From Caenorhabditis remanei (lineage: Eukaryota; Nematoda; Chromadorea; Rhabditida; Rhabditidae), in the NCBI RefSeq assembly GCF_010183535.1, contig NC_071331.1:2418001-2482000 (forward strand): 64,000 bases of DNA, in the 5' to 3' direction. This document shows positions 11,399 to 25,340 of the stretch, piece by piece. Positions within the stretch are counted from its first letter, which is position 1, and every line of letters begins with the position of its first letter. The notes beneath the pieces are model-generated. The model was not told where the DNA came from, did not search any database, and saw only the letters and a program-made list of their open reading frames with translations. The position numbers were made by a program, and so were the translations under genes.

Positions 11399-14300
11399 GT
11401 CCGGGTGTCTCGATGTCGAACAGATTCCCCTTGAGCTTAGTACACTCGGCTATAAGGCAGCATAAGAACACACATAAAAACGAGATATAAATCTGGATGA
11501 ACAATTGTCTGAATATACTGAAACTGTAGTCTTTTGTTAATTAGATATCTGTCTGTATATCTGTGTTTCCGGATGTCTCGTTTTGCATTGTCCTGTTAGG
11601 TAGGTCAGTTGATATGCAATTAAACGCATAATCTATTCAAATTATGATCATTCTCGTTATGAGATCAATGAAACAGTAAATATTCGGTTCAGTTTTTGGC
11701 TTTTCTGTGAGATCGCTTGTGTGCCCGAATGTCTTTGTATACCTAAGAATTTTCCGTGAAGATTGATTGTCTGAGAGAAATGATCTTATTGTTATATTGT
11801 TACTGACACGAAATTGTTTGTTACTGGCCGGATAAGACAATCTTGAAACATTACGTTCTTCAGGCTTGTCTGTGTGCTCGTTTTTGTTATCATTTTTTGT
11901 TTTTGATGACTGATCAGCGAATCAAAGGAAGTTACCACTAACACAGCATCTCATACCCAATAACACATTTTTAAAACAGTAAGTTTTATGACACTTTTGC
12001 CTCTGTCAATACGGATTTTAGAAAACGTCTGTTTCAGTTACTACAGAAAAAAGCGGCACGGTTTGGCAGTCTCACTGAAGTCCTGAACTCCGTAGAAAGT
12101 TCGAATTTCAATATGTATTGTAAAAACTGAAAAAAGTTAGTGTGACACAACGTTGTGACATATCTAATGATTGCATATTTTTGTGTCTCCGAAATGAAAC
12201 ATTTCCGAAACAGTAACCTTCGTTTGTCAGTTTGATTGTGTGTGCTGTTCCGAATTTCGATACATATCTGTTAGTCTGTTCATAAGTTAGTCATACCGAA
12301 AGACCAGAAGTCGTGGATGTTCCTAAACACAACCATGCTTTTGAAACATTATTTTTCCATTTTCCATAAAAAAATTTCAACCGCTATTAAAAACATTTAC
12401 CATTATTCGACTGAACAAAACGAAAATCTAGGAATGGAGGCAAAGTGATCCATATAACCTGAAATTTTCAGGATACTAACTTTTTTCTGCCCATGTAATG
12501 CTATACAGGTAAAGATCTAAAAAGTTATCATCAACACAACATCGCCTACCAAATATGATATTTCGAAAACGGGAAATTTTAAAAACGTTTTTGACATTTT
12601 TGTCTTTGTCAATAAGGATTTCAGAAAATGTTGGTTTCAGTTACTACAGAAGAAAGTGTCCCTGTTCAGCAGTCTCAATCCGCATATTGGTGGATGTTTC
12701 TGAACAAAACTATTTTAAAACTTTAATTTTTAATTTTGGATAGAGATGTGTCAGGAGGTCTGGACGTCTGTAAATTTCTGCCACTATCAAAAACATGGCC
12801 ATTATTTGACCGAACACAACGAAAATCTAGGAATGAAAGAAACTTATCTTTTTTTTTAGTTTTCTGTCCAAGAAGAGTAAACATGTGTCCGGATGTCCTT
12901 GCTTGTCAAACACCGGAATAGCTGCATGATAAACCATTTTTGTAACTGCAATTTATCATATCTGAGCAAAAACTGCCCGGTATGTCCATATACCCACTTC
13001 TGTTACATTTGTGCACTGTGTTAATTCGCATCGAAACGTGAGAAAATAGAAGCGTTTCTAGTTACGTGAATTCTTAAACAGCAAATTTAGTGAAAAAGGT
13101 AATTGGACAAAGTGGAAACGAAAGGCATCATTCCACACCAAAATGGTTTCTGGATTGAGCATTTTTGAGATTTCGCTTGTTTGATTTTAAAAGTATCAAA
13201 TTCGTGCTTTACTACCTGTCTGCGATGAACTTTCTGAAAACACCAAATTTTTGGTACCAAATTCTGAAATACTCAATTGAGTACAGCTAAGAAATGACGA
13301 AAAGGATCGTATCGAAATATCAAAACTTATTTTTCCAATAATAGTTAATAGTCTTTCTGTATCAGCAATAAACTCAATATCAAATTTGAATGCGTATTTC
13401 TCAATGAAGGTATTCAGAAGAGTCCATGTTCATTCAGAAATCTAAACAGCGGCAAAGGAGGAAAATTATGGAGTGAGAAAGGGTTTTTTATTCAGAAGTC
13501 AATTTTTCAAATTTCTTTGAACAATAACTTGGTATTGCGTGTCTTCAAAATAATTTCTTAAAAATATGCATCTGAAACAGGGAATTTCTAAACATTCGAG
13601 TGGTGTCATCACGTCCAATTTTTTTTTTTTTGATTGTAACGAATTAAACCAAAAAACCTGTTTCTCAAACCAAAATTTTTGTGTTTCAGAATCTACTAAT
13701 AACAAGTTTTTCTTTTTTTTTGCTGCTTTTTTTCACACACTTCATAATCAAATTCTATGGATTTTTACGACACCTTTCGAGACTCAATAATCTCCATGTG
13801 ATTTTCAAATAGTACCATTAGGGAGTTCTGTTTTTGGAAACCGTGATTGTGATTTCTTCGTTCATTGATACCTTTTTCAAAATTTCGGTTATTCTTTCTT
13901 GAAGATGAGAACACGCTAATGAAATACCACAAGTACATACGGGTGTTCCATAACTGTAAGTTTTAAGTTTCTGTTGTTAATACATTCGTAGAAGCAAAAT
14001 GTGATATAATGTGAATACAGACACTGTCATTCCTCGATTAAACATATAATCTAAAACAGTGAAATCGAGGAAGTTGATATTGCGATTGCTGATGTCTTGT
14101 TCTTTCATGGTCTTGTCGATTCATCTTTGTTTAACCGTGTACCTGGATGGCTAGATTTCAAAAAAAAAAAAATAACTTTAAGTCTGAACTTCCGCTTGAT
14201 GATAGGTTTTTGAAACAGTACATCGAATTACTGTTACTCATTTGTCCAGTGGAGCGTTAAGAAAGAGTCGTAGTGTCTGGTGAATTTATGAATTCAAATA

Positions 14301-17300
14301 AAGTGTTCATGGAACAGAAAAAAATGATTTCTCAGGAAAACTGATTTTACTTGTAAATTCTTAAATGTATCCAACAGTGAGACGGTTTGTAAATAAAAAA
14401 CGAAATTGTTTTTAGAAAAAAACTGTCCGCTCGGCAATTGCGGTTTTTGGTGAATACCTGAATGACTGTGTTGTCTGTCAGTCTTCTTTGTGGATCAATA
14501 ACAACACAGTGACTGTGTGAAATCAAAACTGTATCCGAATGAAATGTCCTTGCCACAGATAAATTCAATTGGCTGAAACATAATGATCACCCCGAAGAAC
14601 CTTTCTGGAAACAGAAAATGTTAAACATAAGTCTTGTACATATATCTGTGAGTTCAGTAGTCTACACCACTTTCGTGTTGAAAAACGTTTGGTAATTAAA
14701 TTGGGTAACTGCAATAGTCCTCAGTGGTATTTGTTTGATTTGTAGAAAAAAAACATATGATATTGTGACCCACTTCATCTGCTACCAGATCAAACAATAC
14801 CGAAACTGTAATTCTCATAAGTTTCTTTTTAAGAAGTTCGTTTATCGATGTATCCGAACGTCCAACTAGTACCTATTTTTCCGGAAAAAGTTATCCCAAT
14901 AGTTTAACAAAATTACTATTCTACAAAAGAACCTCATTTATTTATTTGGCTATTCTGCAAAATCGTTTTGTGTCCGGATGTCTGTCAATACTTTACAATT
15001 CGTCCTAAGCAAGATTGTCTGACAGCTCAGCGTCTACTGCGTATGACACGTAACCGGTCAGTTTGAAAACTTTTAGAAACACTGAATTTTGGTCTATGTG
15101 TCCAGATATCCTTGATTTTTATTTTCCTCTTCCATTGCTTCAGAATCTTTGTTTATTAGATAAGACATTTTTGAAACACTAGGTTTCCAGATTTGGTGTT
15201 TCTGTCTGTGTGTCCGTTTTTGTTGTCATTAGTTGTTGGTTGATCAAAGTGACATGATATCACCACCACAACATTTCTTACCTAATAACACATTTCGAAA
15301 ACAGGAAGTTTTTAATGTTTTTGACATTTTTGTCTCTGTCATTACGGATTTCAGAAAATGTTTGTTTCAGTTACTACAGAAGAAAGTGTCTCCGTTCTGC
15401 AGGTTCACTGAAGTCTTGAAACCCCGTAGAAGGCTCCAAATTTCAGAACTTGGTGTGAGAACTTTACTGATTGCAAATTTTCGTGTCTCCAAAATGAAAC
15501 TATTCCAAAACAGTAAACTTCGTTCAACCGTAAATTTGTGTGTGGCGGTCTGAGTTTTGGTACAAATATATTTGTCTGTTCAATAGAACCTTTGCGTATT
15601 GCAAACGAAATCGAAGAAGAATTATCAGAAATCGTGGATGTTCCTGAACAAAACTATTTGAAACATTATTTTTCAGTTTTCATAAATAAATGCTTAATGT
15701 TCGGTAATGGGCCCGGATGTCTGGACGGCTATTACTTAACACAACACAACAAAACAAAAAAATAACCGGAAATTTTCAAGATACTAATATTTTTTTCTTT
15801 TTCTTTTTTCTGCCCGGAAAAGGGTAAAAAGGTGTCCGGACTGACCACCCCCGGTTTGTTGAATCAACTTTTTCCTTGTTTTCCATGATAACACGAACAG
15901 TCAAAACGAATGGAACATTTTTAGCACAACGATCAACAACTACAATCATTCTGGAACGTTTTGAAACTGTAGACAAAACATTTTCTAATGAGCGAAAAAT
16001 ATGTTAAATAGAACTGACAAGGTAACCTTTTTCATACACCGGTTGAGAATTTGCTGAAACCTGGCGGAAGCTAGATTGACACTCACCAAGCCAGCCAATA
16101 AATGAAAATTCATTGAAACAGTGAAAGTTTGAAAAAGTAAACCTTGATGTTTTGCGTTCTGCAGACTAAAATAACACAATGATTTTTTCAGTTCCTGTAT
16201 CGAAGCAATCTGAAACGGTAAATAATATTTGCAATCCAACAATCATTTGGAGTTTCGTATGTCTATTTTTCTGTTGTATCCGTGTTATCTTCAAATTGAT
16301 GAAAATGTTCTGATCTCTTCATCAACAAATTGTGAAACGTTCGATTTTTGAAAAATCTTGTTTTTGAAGCAGTCTCACAATTCTTCCCTGTCAGTGCATT
16401 CGATAGTCTAAATCGGTAATGCACTTTTCAGAAACGCGGAAAACTGAAGATAATCTGCAACGAAGAAGTCAAATTTTCAGATTTCTTGGAAACAGTAACT
16501 TTATGGAATTCTGTTCCGTAGTGCCGTTTTATTGGTAGTGTTTTAACAGATTTCGATTTCATTTTGTGAAATTCAAAGTGCAACACTGCTTGGTTATGTT
16601 TTTGCTTTCATGGAAGCCATGGAACAGTAATCATAATTTTCGTTAATATAATGTTTGTCTGCATGTCGGAAACTGTCAGCTTGTTACCTGTCTGTTTCAA
16701 GTTCTCTTTATCTGGATGTCCGATTGCTCTTTTCTATTATTCTTACGTCACTAAGACCACAGATGTTTTTACAGAAACAGTTTCAATGAGAAATATTGTG
16801 CTGGATTATGTCACAGAATATCGGGATGCCAATTATAACGATTCTTTTTGTTTTAAACGAGCCCTCGTGTCATTGCGTGTCTTCAAAACCATTTCTTGAA
16901 AATGTACATCTGAAACTGGGAATTTCGAAAAATTCAAGTGATGTTTGTTGTTTTGAGCGTATCAAATTAAACCAAAAATCTGTTTCTCAAATCAACATTT
17001 TTTGTTTCTTTTTGTTAATACATTTTGAGAAACTGATAGTAAAAATACACTGCTATTAATCTATAAAACATACCCATCTAAAACAGTGAAATTCAGGAAG
17101 TTGATATTCTCTTTATGCGACTGCTGATGTTCTGTTCTTTCATAGGCTTGTCCATTCATTTGTGTTTAATCGTATACCTGGATCTTCGCACGCACGGATG
17201 AACATCTGAAGTTTGATGATAGATTTCTGAAATAGTACATCGCATTATTTTTGCTCATCTGTTCAGTATTTCGAATTTTGTTTATTCATTACAATGTTTG

Positions 17301-17854
17301 GCGTCAATGTCTGGTGAATTCATGAATTCAAATAAAATGTTCATGAAACAGTACTTGAGTTTGATTATTAATTCTCTGAAAACCTCTCTTGTGATTTCAC
17401 TTGTCAATTCGATAATGTGTAGTTATTGATATCGCGATCTTTATTCAGACAGAGAGAGTGCTTTTCAACAATAAGATTTGTTTCTGAAATTAAAACGTTA
17501 TAAAACTGTATATTTTTATTGTCCGCTCAACGATTGCGGTTTCTGATGTATACCTGATTGACTGACTTGACTATAAGTCTTCTTAGTGGATCAGTTACAA
17601 CAAAGTGACTGTGTGAATTCTGTATTCGAAATGAAATGTTTTTGCACAGCCCCAATTACTATGATTTTATTGCCTGAATCATGATGATAACTCACAAGAA
17701 TCTCTCTTGAAACTGCCAATTTTATACAAAAATCTCGAATAGACTAAACCCCCTTCGTGTTAAAAAAATAATTGGTAATTGCATTGGATGACTGCAATAG
17801 TCATACAGAAGTATCTTCCTGTTTTGTAGGAAAAAATGTCGGTTGGTTTCTAGT

Positions 17855-18262
17855 TGTCGTGACCGACCATCAGATCAATCCTATAAATCAATCATGGAGA
17901 AGGAAAGAGAGGAGCATACGAGCAGATGATACAAAGAGGTGCCGCAAGGACAACTGACACCACAACTGTTGAGCCAACAGCAGTTAGAGGTCAACGAGGA
18001 GATAGTGGAGGAACCCAAGGAGGAGCAGAAGTGTACAACAACCGTCCCACCTCCGCAGTGATAGAGAGCATATCGGATTGAGAGACCCAGCGAGGCAAGG
18101 AGCCGAAGAAACCAGTATAAATACCCGTCTGTCATAACGTATTCTCATTCACGAAGAATCTCTTGGATTCTTAAGTCTTCATTGTGTATTTGCTTCATTG
18201 CGTATTATTTCAATCTTACTGACTACTATAATAAATACTGAATACAATCACCGATCGTTTTA
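17855..18262 (+). mobile_element. Solo LTR, about 408 bp
   Basis: The block starts TGTCGTGACC and is flanked by CTAGT at 17850-17854 and 18263-18267. The related segment at 8400-8450 runs through the site without it (TTTCTAGTAGGTC). Inside are a TATA-like GTATAAATAC at about 18115 and an AATAAATAC polyadenylation-type signal near 18230, in the order expected of a plus-strand LTR. The right end reads GATCGTTTTA rather than the usual CA, so it has decayed or is unusual. Recombination between two LTRs would leave this structure. Confidence 0.75.
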
Positions 18263-20447
18263 CTAGTGAATAAGTTAAACTATATGCATGAATTGTTTCT
18301 GTCTACCTGTGTGCCATGAATGTTTTTGTTTATTTTTTGTTTAATGTGCTATAAAATATTGTAAACCACTTCATCTGCTACCAGATCAAACAATACCGAA
18401 ACCGTAATTCTCATAAGTTTCTTTTAAAAATTTATTTAATTATGTTTCCGGGTATCCGAATTTCCTACAGTCCGACTACTAACCTCCCAATCATTTTTAG
18501 TCAAAACTATCATGCATTCAGCAATGAAACTTTCAGACCACCTGAAGAATACATAGATATGTAAGTCGAAACCGATGTATTCATAAACTGTGAAACAAAA
18601 TCGCAGTCATTGATGTTCAATGCACACCATGGAATGTAACGATTAAAAACTGAAAAAAGTTGTGGTTTATTTACATTTATATTCTACACAAGAATCTCAT
18701 GGAACAGTAAAATTTTTATTGACAAACATTTTTTGGTTTTCATTAAATGTTTTATGAAACAGTATATGTGATTCATTCCCTTTGGTCTGTCCTTTTGTCC
18801 AAATGTACTCATGCTTGTTCAAGTATCAGACAAAAGAGCTGTCCCAAGAATGAAATAACAATTTAAGAAACACAAATTTTATGTAAATTTTCAGTTTCAG
18901 GTTTCGTATCTCTTTCTGAATGAAAATTTTCAACAAATTTTGTGAAAGTATTGTAGCAATAGCCTGGAAAGATCATGCAATGAAGCGATGGCTCGTGTTA
19001 AACAAAAAGACAATCGTAATAATTGGCATCCAGATATTCTGTGACATAATCCAGCACAATATTTTTTGATGAAACTGTTTCTGTAAAAAAAATCTGTGGT
19101 CTTAGTGACGAAACAATAATAGAAAAGAGCAATCGGACATCAGATAAAGTGAAATTGAAACAGACAGGTAACAAGCTGACAGTTTCCGACATACAGACAA
19201 ACATTATATTAACGAAAGGTCACGGAACAAAAAGAAAATCTAGGAATGGAAGAGAAGTGATTCGTGTAACCGGAAATTTTCAAGATACACAGGTGTCCTG
19301 ACTGGTCACACTCGTTTTGTGGAATCAAATTTTTCCTTGTTTTCCATGATATCCGAACAGTCAAAACAAATGGAAAAATTTTAGCACAACGATCAACAAC
19401 CACAAACAATCTGGGACGTTTTGAAACTGTAGACTAAACATTTTCTAATGATGTGGGCGAAAAATATGCTAGACAAAACTGAGTGACACTCACCAAGCCA
19501 GCCAATACATGAAAATTCATTGAAACAGTGAAAGTTGGAAAAAATAAACCTTGATGTTCTGCGTTCTTAATATACTGCGGCTTAAATAACACAATGATAA
19601 ACAGTTTCTGAATTGAAGCACTCTGGAAAAGTAAATAATATTTGCAATCCAACAATCATTTGGAGTTTCGTATGTCTGCACGTCTCATTTCTGTTGTATC
19701 GGTGCTCTTCAGATTGATGAAAATGTTCTTATCTCTTCATCAACAAATTGTGAAACGTTCGATTTTTAAAAAGTCTTGTTTTTGAAGCAATGTTCGAATT
19801 GTCTGAGGTGATGTTTAAATTGTCTGAAACTTGAATGATTCCTTCATAGAATATTGATGAAACTTTAATTTTTACAAGGGAACTCCGCGAAATGCCCTCT
19901 TTCAAACGAGTCAAGAATTCGGTACCTGACACTGATTCAAGCAAAAAAGCTTAACTATAGAAAAAGTTTGTACGCTTATAACTCGACTCACAGAAGGATG
20001 TCGCAAAATTTCATTTCAGATTCGGAATCTACGGAATCGAAAGCATCGTGTCGAATTCTTGAGTCGTTTCAAAGAGGACACTTCGAGGACTTCCCACGAT
20101 TACCAGAAAATACATTTCATTGTAATTCTGTAAATAATTCTATCTCATAAATAAAGCGGGAAAATTGTCTAATAAATGCATTTATTTCAGAATATGTCTC
20201 TCATGAAACCGTTGTATTTTTGTGTGTTTAGGTCTTTACAATCCTGGTTTCCTGTCCAGCTCACCCTGCAATTCCAGGTTTTGTTCGGATGGAAAATCCT
20301 TGAATTACATCATTGTCAAGAACCGAAATAGATCCTTATTGAAACAATTTAGAAAGCGAAAACTTTCTTTGCTGAGGCTTTATTGCATCTAATATAATTT
20401 ACCTGACCACTTTTGATTTAATTAAAAAAATTAAACTGTATACCGAT

Positions 20448-20828
20448 CAGAGTTGTCCGGAATCCGAAATTCTGGAATTCCGGATTTTTTTGACATTCCG
20501 GTTCCGGTTCCGGATTCCGGAAAACGAAAATCTTCAATCAGATTCCGGTTCCGGATTCCGGTTTTCCGAGTTTTCTTTTTCCGGAATCCAGAAGTTGAAA
20601 TTTGAAATTTTTTGAGTTTAAAAAGCAACTACATATAGCACATCTTTTTCGGCTTTGATTCCCAAAAGTAGTTTTAAACTTTATTTATAATTGAAAACAC
20701 TCGAAAAAATTACTTGGCCTGCAAATTTATCGAATCATTCCGCATTCCGGATTACGAAATTCCGGAATTCCGGGTTATCTCGTGATTCCGGTTCCGGATT
20801 TCAAAAAATGTCATTCTGTACAACTCTG
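20448..20828. mobile_element. hAT-type MITE, TTCCGG-rich palindrome, 381 bp
   Basis: Inverted ends CAGAGTTGT and ACAACTCTG enclose many copies of TTCCGGNTTCCGG-type words on both strands. The flanks ATACCGAT and ATACTGGT match at six of eight positions and look like a diverged 8-bp target duplication. Reading frames of repeated Arg/Asn/Gly/Ile through the element are translations of the repeat. No transposase is seen. Confidence 0.78.
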
Positions 20829-23030
20829 ATACTGGTGTATTGTTAGGCATCAGTACTATTTCTCGAAAATACCGTTCAGAAACAGTACACTTTGGTATCT
20901 CATGTCTATTCCTATGCCAGTTTGTCTGCCCGGATGTCAGCATACTACTGCAAATTTTCAATTTGTTAATAAGTAACGAATTCAAGACACACAAAGATTT
21001 TGTAAATTTTCAACTTTTAATGCAAAAAAAACAATGAAATTAATGGAGTCAGCGTGTCTCCCGTAAACGAAGTTCATGAAACAATATTTTCATTTTTCAA
21101 GTTTTGTACAATTTCCTGTTTTCTCCTGTTGTGTGTCAGGATGTCCAATTGTTCATAAGCATGTTCTCATGTCAGTCTTTGCAATGGATCAAATTTCGCA
21201 AGAATTATTGTCAAACATCGTATCTCTTCATGGATAAAAACAATCTGAAACTGAAAGTTTTGTATTTCATGGTGAAATAAGTGCTGTGTCTGGATGTCCG
21301 AGTGTTCAAAAATCTGCGTTTATATTCACCACTTTCTATTTTGTTTTAGTGTTCAAGCAACATGTAACAGAAATTTCGGCTACAAAAAAGAGATAGGTGT
21401 AACCGGATATAATTGTCAGCAGTAGGATTGTTCTTGAAAATAATCGTGCCGTGTAACTTTTTTAAAGCTGATAATGAATGTCTTTTCGCATGTCAGTTTT
21501 TCAGAGTGCCATAAATCTTCTATTACTCCATGAAATTCCTATTTACAAATGAGAATGTAATGAAACAGATCAATTTTTCTGCATATACAGATGTATCCCA
21601 AATATAGATTGATATAATGTTGACTTCTTATTTGAAAAGAATACCTCATGCTTAACACTGCTTCCGAAAGAAACATCTTTGAAACAATATATTTTGTTTG
21701 GACAGACCTATAAAATAAAACAAAAATATTTTATGTTAATTTTTGAATGTGTATTGTGAAATTCTAAACCTCATTGTCAAAACTTTTACTTTTCCCAGGT
21801 AAAACATTCATGGAACAGTGATACACCATATCCATTCAACTGTTCGTTGGTCTATGTGTTTTTGTGTTCTTAGTTTTGTTTATTCTGTTGCAAGAATGAG
21901 ATTAGAGGCTATTATTTGGCGAGATCCCAACTTATCGAGATTACATTGGCCAACATTAGAGTAATTTCCGAATTGAAAAAAAGTAAATTTGATGAGTTAG
22001 TGTCTTCTAAGTATTCCTCTTTCTAGTCCATAGCGAGCAATGGAATCTCAAGACTTCATTATGTATATAACTTATTTACGTTCAAATCCTAAAGGAAATC
22101 GATCGTCAAGTGCTAATATTAATTTTGCTTCCCAGAATTTTTAAAGAAGGACTGAAGTCATATGTTTTATTGCAGAGACCGGTACTTTAGAAATTTTAAA
22201 GAGACCTTTGTCGTTGACGCATATCACTACAAATGCCAATAAATTTCAGTTTTCCTAATTCAAAACGAGCCTAGGTGGAAGAATTTTCCCGCGATTTTTT
22301 CCAACAAGTTTTTCGTGTGTTTCCAATAATATCGCAGAAAAGAAAACCTACGAAAACTTGTTGGAGAAATAGAGAAAACAAAGAATTGAACGAAAATCTT
22401 GTCCGAAAGGACTACAGCGACACGCGGTAAAAACTCTTCCACCAAAGCTCCTTTTGAGTTAAGAGAACCGAGCTAATTGCAAAATCAAACTTCTTTGTCA
22501 TAGTTTTGATAGGATATCCATGAAATATTGTATTCTTTTCCTGTTTTTATTTACTTCCGTTGTTTTTACTTGTTTTAATTTGTGGGAGTGTAAACAATGT
22601 ATATATTTGTACTAATTTCAACCAAGAAGAACTAAGATTGTCTGATATTTATACTGCCCGGAGAAAATATTTGTGTGAAACGGAAACTCGATATTACCGG
22701 TTTGTTTTCATTTCAGCGAAGAATTCATTTATACCGTGTGGAACAAAAATCAAACTGGCTGTGGCTTTGTGTGGCTTCTCGGAAACAGATAATTTTTGAG
22801 AACCTTTTTGAGTGTCTTTTTTTCAATTCTTTTAAAATCAGCTTTTAGTTGGATTTGATGACTGTTTCTAAATAAAAACTATTTGAAGCGGCGAGTTTTG
22901 TGTTCGTTATCCTTGGTTGGCTGTTCAGAACCCTTCTTATCAATATGCTAATAAGTGTGTTTTTGTTGTAATTGAACCGTCTTTGTGTCTTCTAGGCTTT
23001 CAAGATTCTGTCAGTCTCACCTGCACTGGC
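20829..23030. other. AT-rich spacer with scattered piRNA-type motifs
   Basis: There is no recognisable protein gene. The frame at 22560-22799 begins with a hydrophobic stretch and contains several cysteines. An overlapping frame from ATG at 22520 begins with a leucine/phenylalanine-rich signal-like peptide and then stops. A broken small secreted-protein gene is possible but unproven. GAAACAG words occur near 20879 and 21561. Confidence 0.5.
22256..22462. mobile_element. Small TIR element (MITE), about 207 bp
   Basis: The ends TAATTCAAAACGAGC and, on the complement, TTAACTCAAAAGGAGC extend into similar inverted sequence: GGTGGAAGAATTTTCCCGCG against GGTGGAAGAGTTTTTACCGCG. Central AACAAGTTTTTCGT faces its complement near 22350. 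Its target duplication is unclear (TA or TAA). Non-coding. Confidence 0.65.
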
Positions 23031-23510
23031 GGATGAAATTTTTTAGATTTTCTTCAATTTTCCGCCTCATTCCTTAATGTTTTTAAGTGTACTGGTATCA
23101 AGAGCTCAACGTTTAATATCAAAGTCATTTTTCAAAATAATTATTCCGAAACAGTAATTTTATGTTTTAATAATTTTTTCTGTCTCCTATTGTCTAGAAT
23201 ATCGATGCACCTATGTTGGACTGTTAGAGATTGTTAAGAGGAAACATCGTCAAAAAGAAACTGTAATACATACATTAAAAAACGCATTAACTAATTATAT
23301 TTTCAACCGTGTCTGAATGGGCACTTCTTGAAACAGTCTGTGTATTTTTGTTAAGCCCAATACCTTCATTGCCGTGGGAAGACTTGTAACAGGAGGGTAA
23401 TCGAATAGTGTGCCCAAAATGTTGAAGAATATTTGAAGTTCTTTGTGAATCTATTTTTTGTTAAAATTTAAATAAAATGCTTAAGAGAATGGGTAATTTT
23501 CGAACTGCTA

Positions 23511-23649
23511 TCAGCTCAGCACAGTTCTTACAACTGCGCTCCACCGAAATGGCCTTGAGAAATGTCTCTTTTTCTCAGAGTCTCTCAATTTCGCACACAA
23601 TTTCCTTCGGTTTCGGTAAAGCGCGGTTGTAAGAAGTGTGCCGCGCTAA
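23511..23649. mobile_element. Palindromic TA-type MITE, copy 3
   Basis: Flanked by TA on both sides, with ends TCAGCTCAGCACAGTTC and GTGTGCCGCGCTAA. It shares CTCAATTTCGCACACAAT with the copies at 3770 and 6971. It lies in a block present only in duplication copy B. Confidence 0.75.
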
Positions 23650-25282
23650 TAGAATGATAAAATATTTTCAAAGCAGTATTTTTTTTTTTTTTCAAAAATT
23701 GTTGATTGTCTGCCTGTCATGTCTGTCAAACGAATCAAAGCCATCGTCATTAACGGGCAACGAAACTGTACCTGGCAGGAACAGCTTTGAAACCTCATTT
23801 TCCTAATTTTTTTCCTGTTTTGTTTCTGTATATTCGGATTATTATTGTTTTATTATTATTGTTTTGAAATGTCCATATGTCGGCTAGCTTTCGAATGTTT
23901 GTTATTATGTCATCAATAAAATCTCATGAGTGAGCTTAGTTTGATCCTCTCTGTTTGGCAACAGTGCGGCACCGTTCTGTCGCTCCAGTTGCTCAGGTAG
24001 TTTCAAGCTGGAATTTATAGAGAAATGAAATTTTTTTTGACTTTTTTCCTTGCCGCAAAAAACTATCTTAATGAAAACCAGTCTGGTAGAAAACAGGTCC
24101 ACGACTTAAGTATTGTTCAGAACGGTAAATATATTTTGTTTTATTCCCAAAACGCTCGAATTAAATGAATGAAACATTTTGTCTGAGTGTGTTTTATGTT
24201 GCTCTAGTAACTGTCATTTTCATTCGGATGTATGCGTGTTGGTTTACGAGAAACCTTAACGGTTTCTTATCAAAATGAATCAAAAACGGCGATTTTGAAT
24301 TTTTTCGCAAATAAAATTGTACGTATTTCCCATTCGGATGTCAGGATATCTGCCGCCCCTTGAACAATGCGTTAATATTCTTTTAACTATCAGTCAAGTC
24401 CTGATGTTCAAAGTGCGAAACAAAAAAGAACTACTGTAATGATATTTCTGAAAATGTTTACAGATATGGTGAAACCGAGGAAAATTGTCGTCCGAGATTG
24501 TAGAATGTCAGAAACATGTCAAGAAGAATGTCTCAGAAACACTTTGAAATCTTCAGTCTTAAAACAGTTTTTTTCTTGATCAAGTGATTTAAAGAAAATG
24601 TCTGAAGTTAAGTAAAGCAACCAAACATCTACTATCAATCATTAAACTTGATAACGAAAGTAGGAAACAGTTTTCAAAATTATCGTTTCTGCCATCCTCA
24701 CTTTCCAAAATGCTTATTTGTCTCAGAAATCATATGGGCATTATTCGAAGTAGAAAATTCACAGAACAGCTAGTCTGAATTTGTCCCGGATTTTGATAGA
24801 TATTAATCTTACAGAAAATTAAAGACAAGCAATTTTCGGAACGAATCATGAACATTAATTGTTCTAATCACAAATGTGTTTCTTATAAGACACTTGTGGA
24901 ACATTATTTAACTTTCTGTAAAATTGTTGGCTTTCGTGTAAGTCATCTTGTCCAATTGTCCTTATTCTAAAAAGTCGAAGAGTCTGCAAAAAATGGGGTA
25001 AAACTTCCTAGACGTCTCTAACTAGGGAATGTTGTGAGTGGGGTATGGAGTTATGACATGTGACCTATATCATTGGAAAGCTGAAAACACGTCATTTATT
25101 TATCTGTTTTCCGTTTTTGCTGAGGACCCTCACAGTTCGAGAAATTTAGGTCTGAAAATTTGAATATATTTTCGCCGTGACCTTGGATTTCTCCATTGAA
25201 TTCTAAACGTTTCAAGAGAGTTCGAAGTACGTGAAAGTTTTAAAAATATACGAAATTGAATCACGTTAAAATCATCGGTTGA

Positions 25283-25340
25283 ATGGTCCAGTGGTAAAGA
25301 GTTGGGATGGTAATCTGAAGATCTATGGTTCGTTCCCATT
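25283..25340 (+). pseudogene. tRNA-like module in foldback arm (mirrored at about 26804-26861)
   Basis: TGGTCCAGTGGTAAAGAG resembles a tRNA D-arm/A box. GGTTCGTTCCC (25327-25337) resembles a T-loop/B box, about 40 bp apart as in a tRNA. Acceptor pairing is poor, so it is not a functional tRNA. The other arm holds the inverted copy. It may be a relic pol III promoter recruited by the transposon. Confidence 0.55.

Larger units (their letters stand above)
7561..20330. repeat. Mosaic of short direct and inverted duplications rich in piRNA motifs
   Basis: This block holds no recognisable protein gene. It is built of segments repeated within itself: 8340-8640 resembles 14680-14830 and 17750-18490; 12580-12660 resembles 15310-15390; 7890-7960 resembles 16640-16710 and, inverted, 19150-19215; 15890-16330 resembles 19310-19760; 9240-9330 resembles 9800-9850; 13560-13700 resembles 16895-16990. 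Most copies carry GAAACAG words at the same place. Expansion by tandem and inverted duplication of piRNA-gene units is the simplest reading. Confidence 0.7.
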
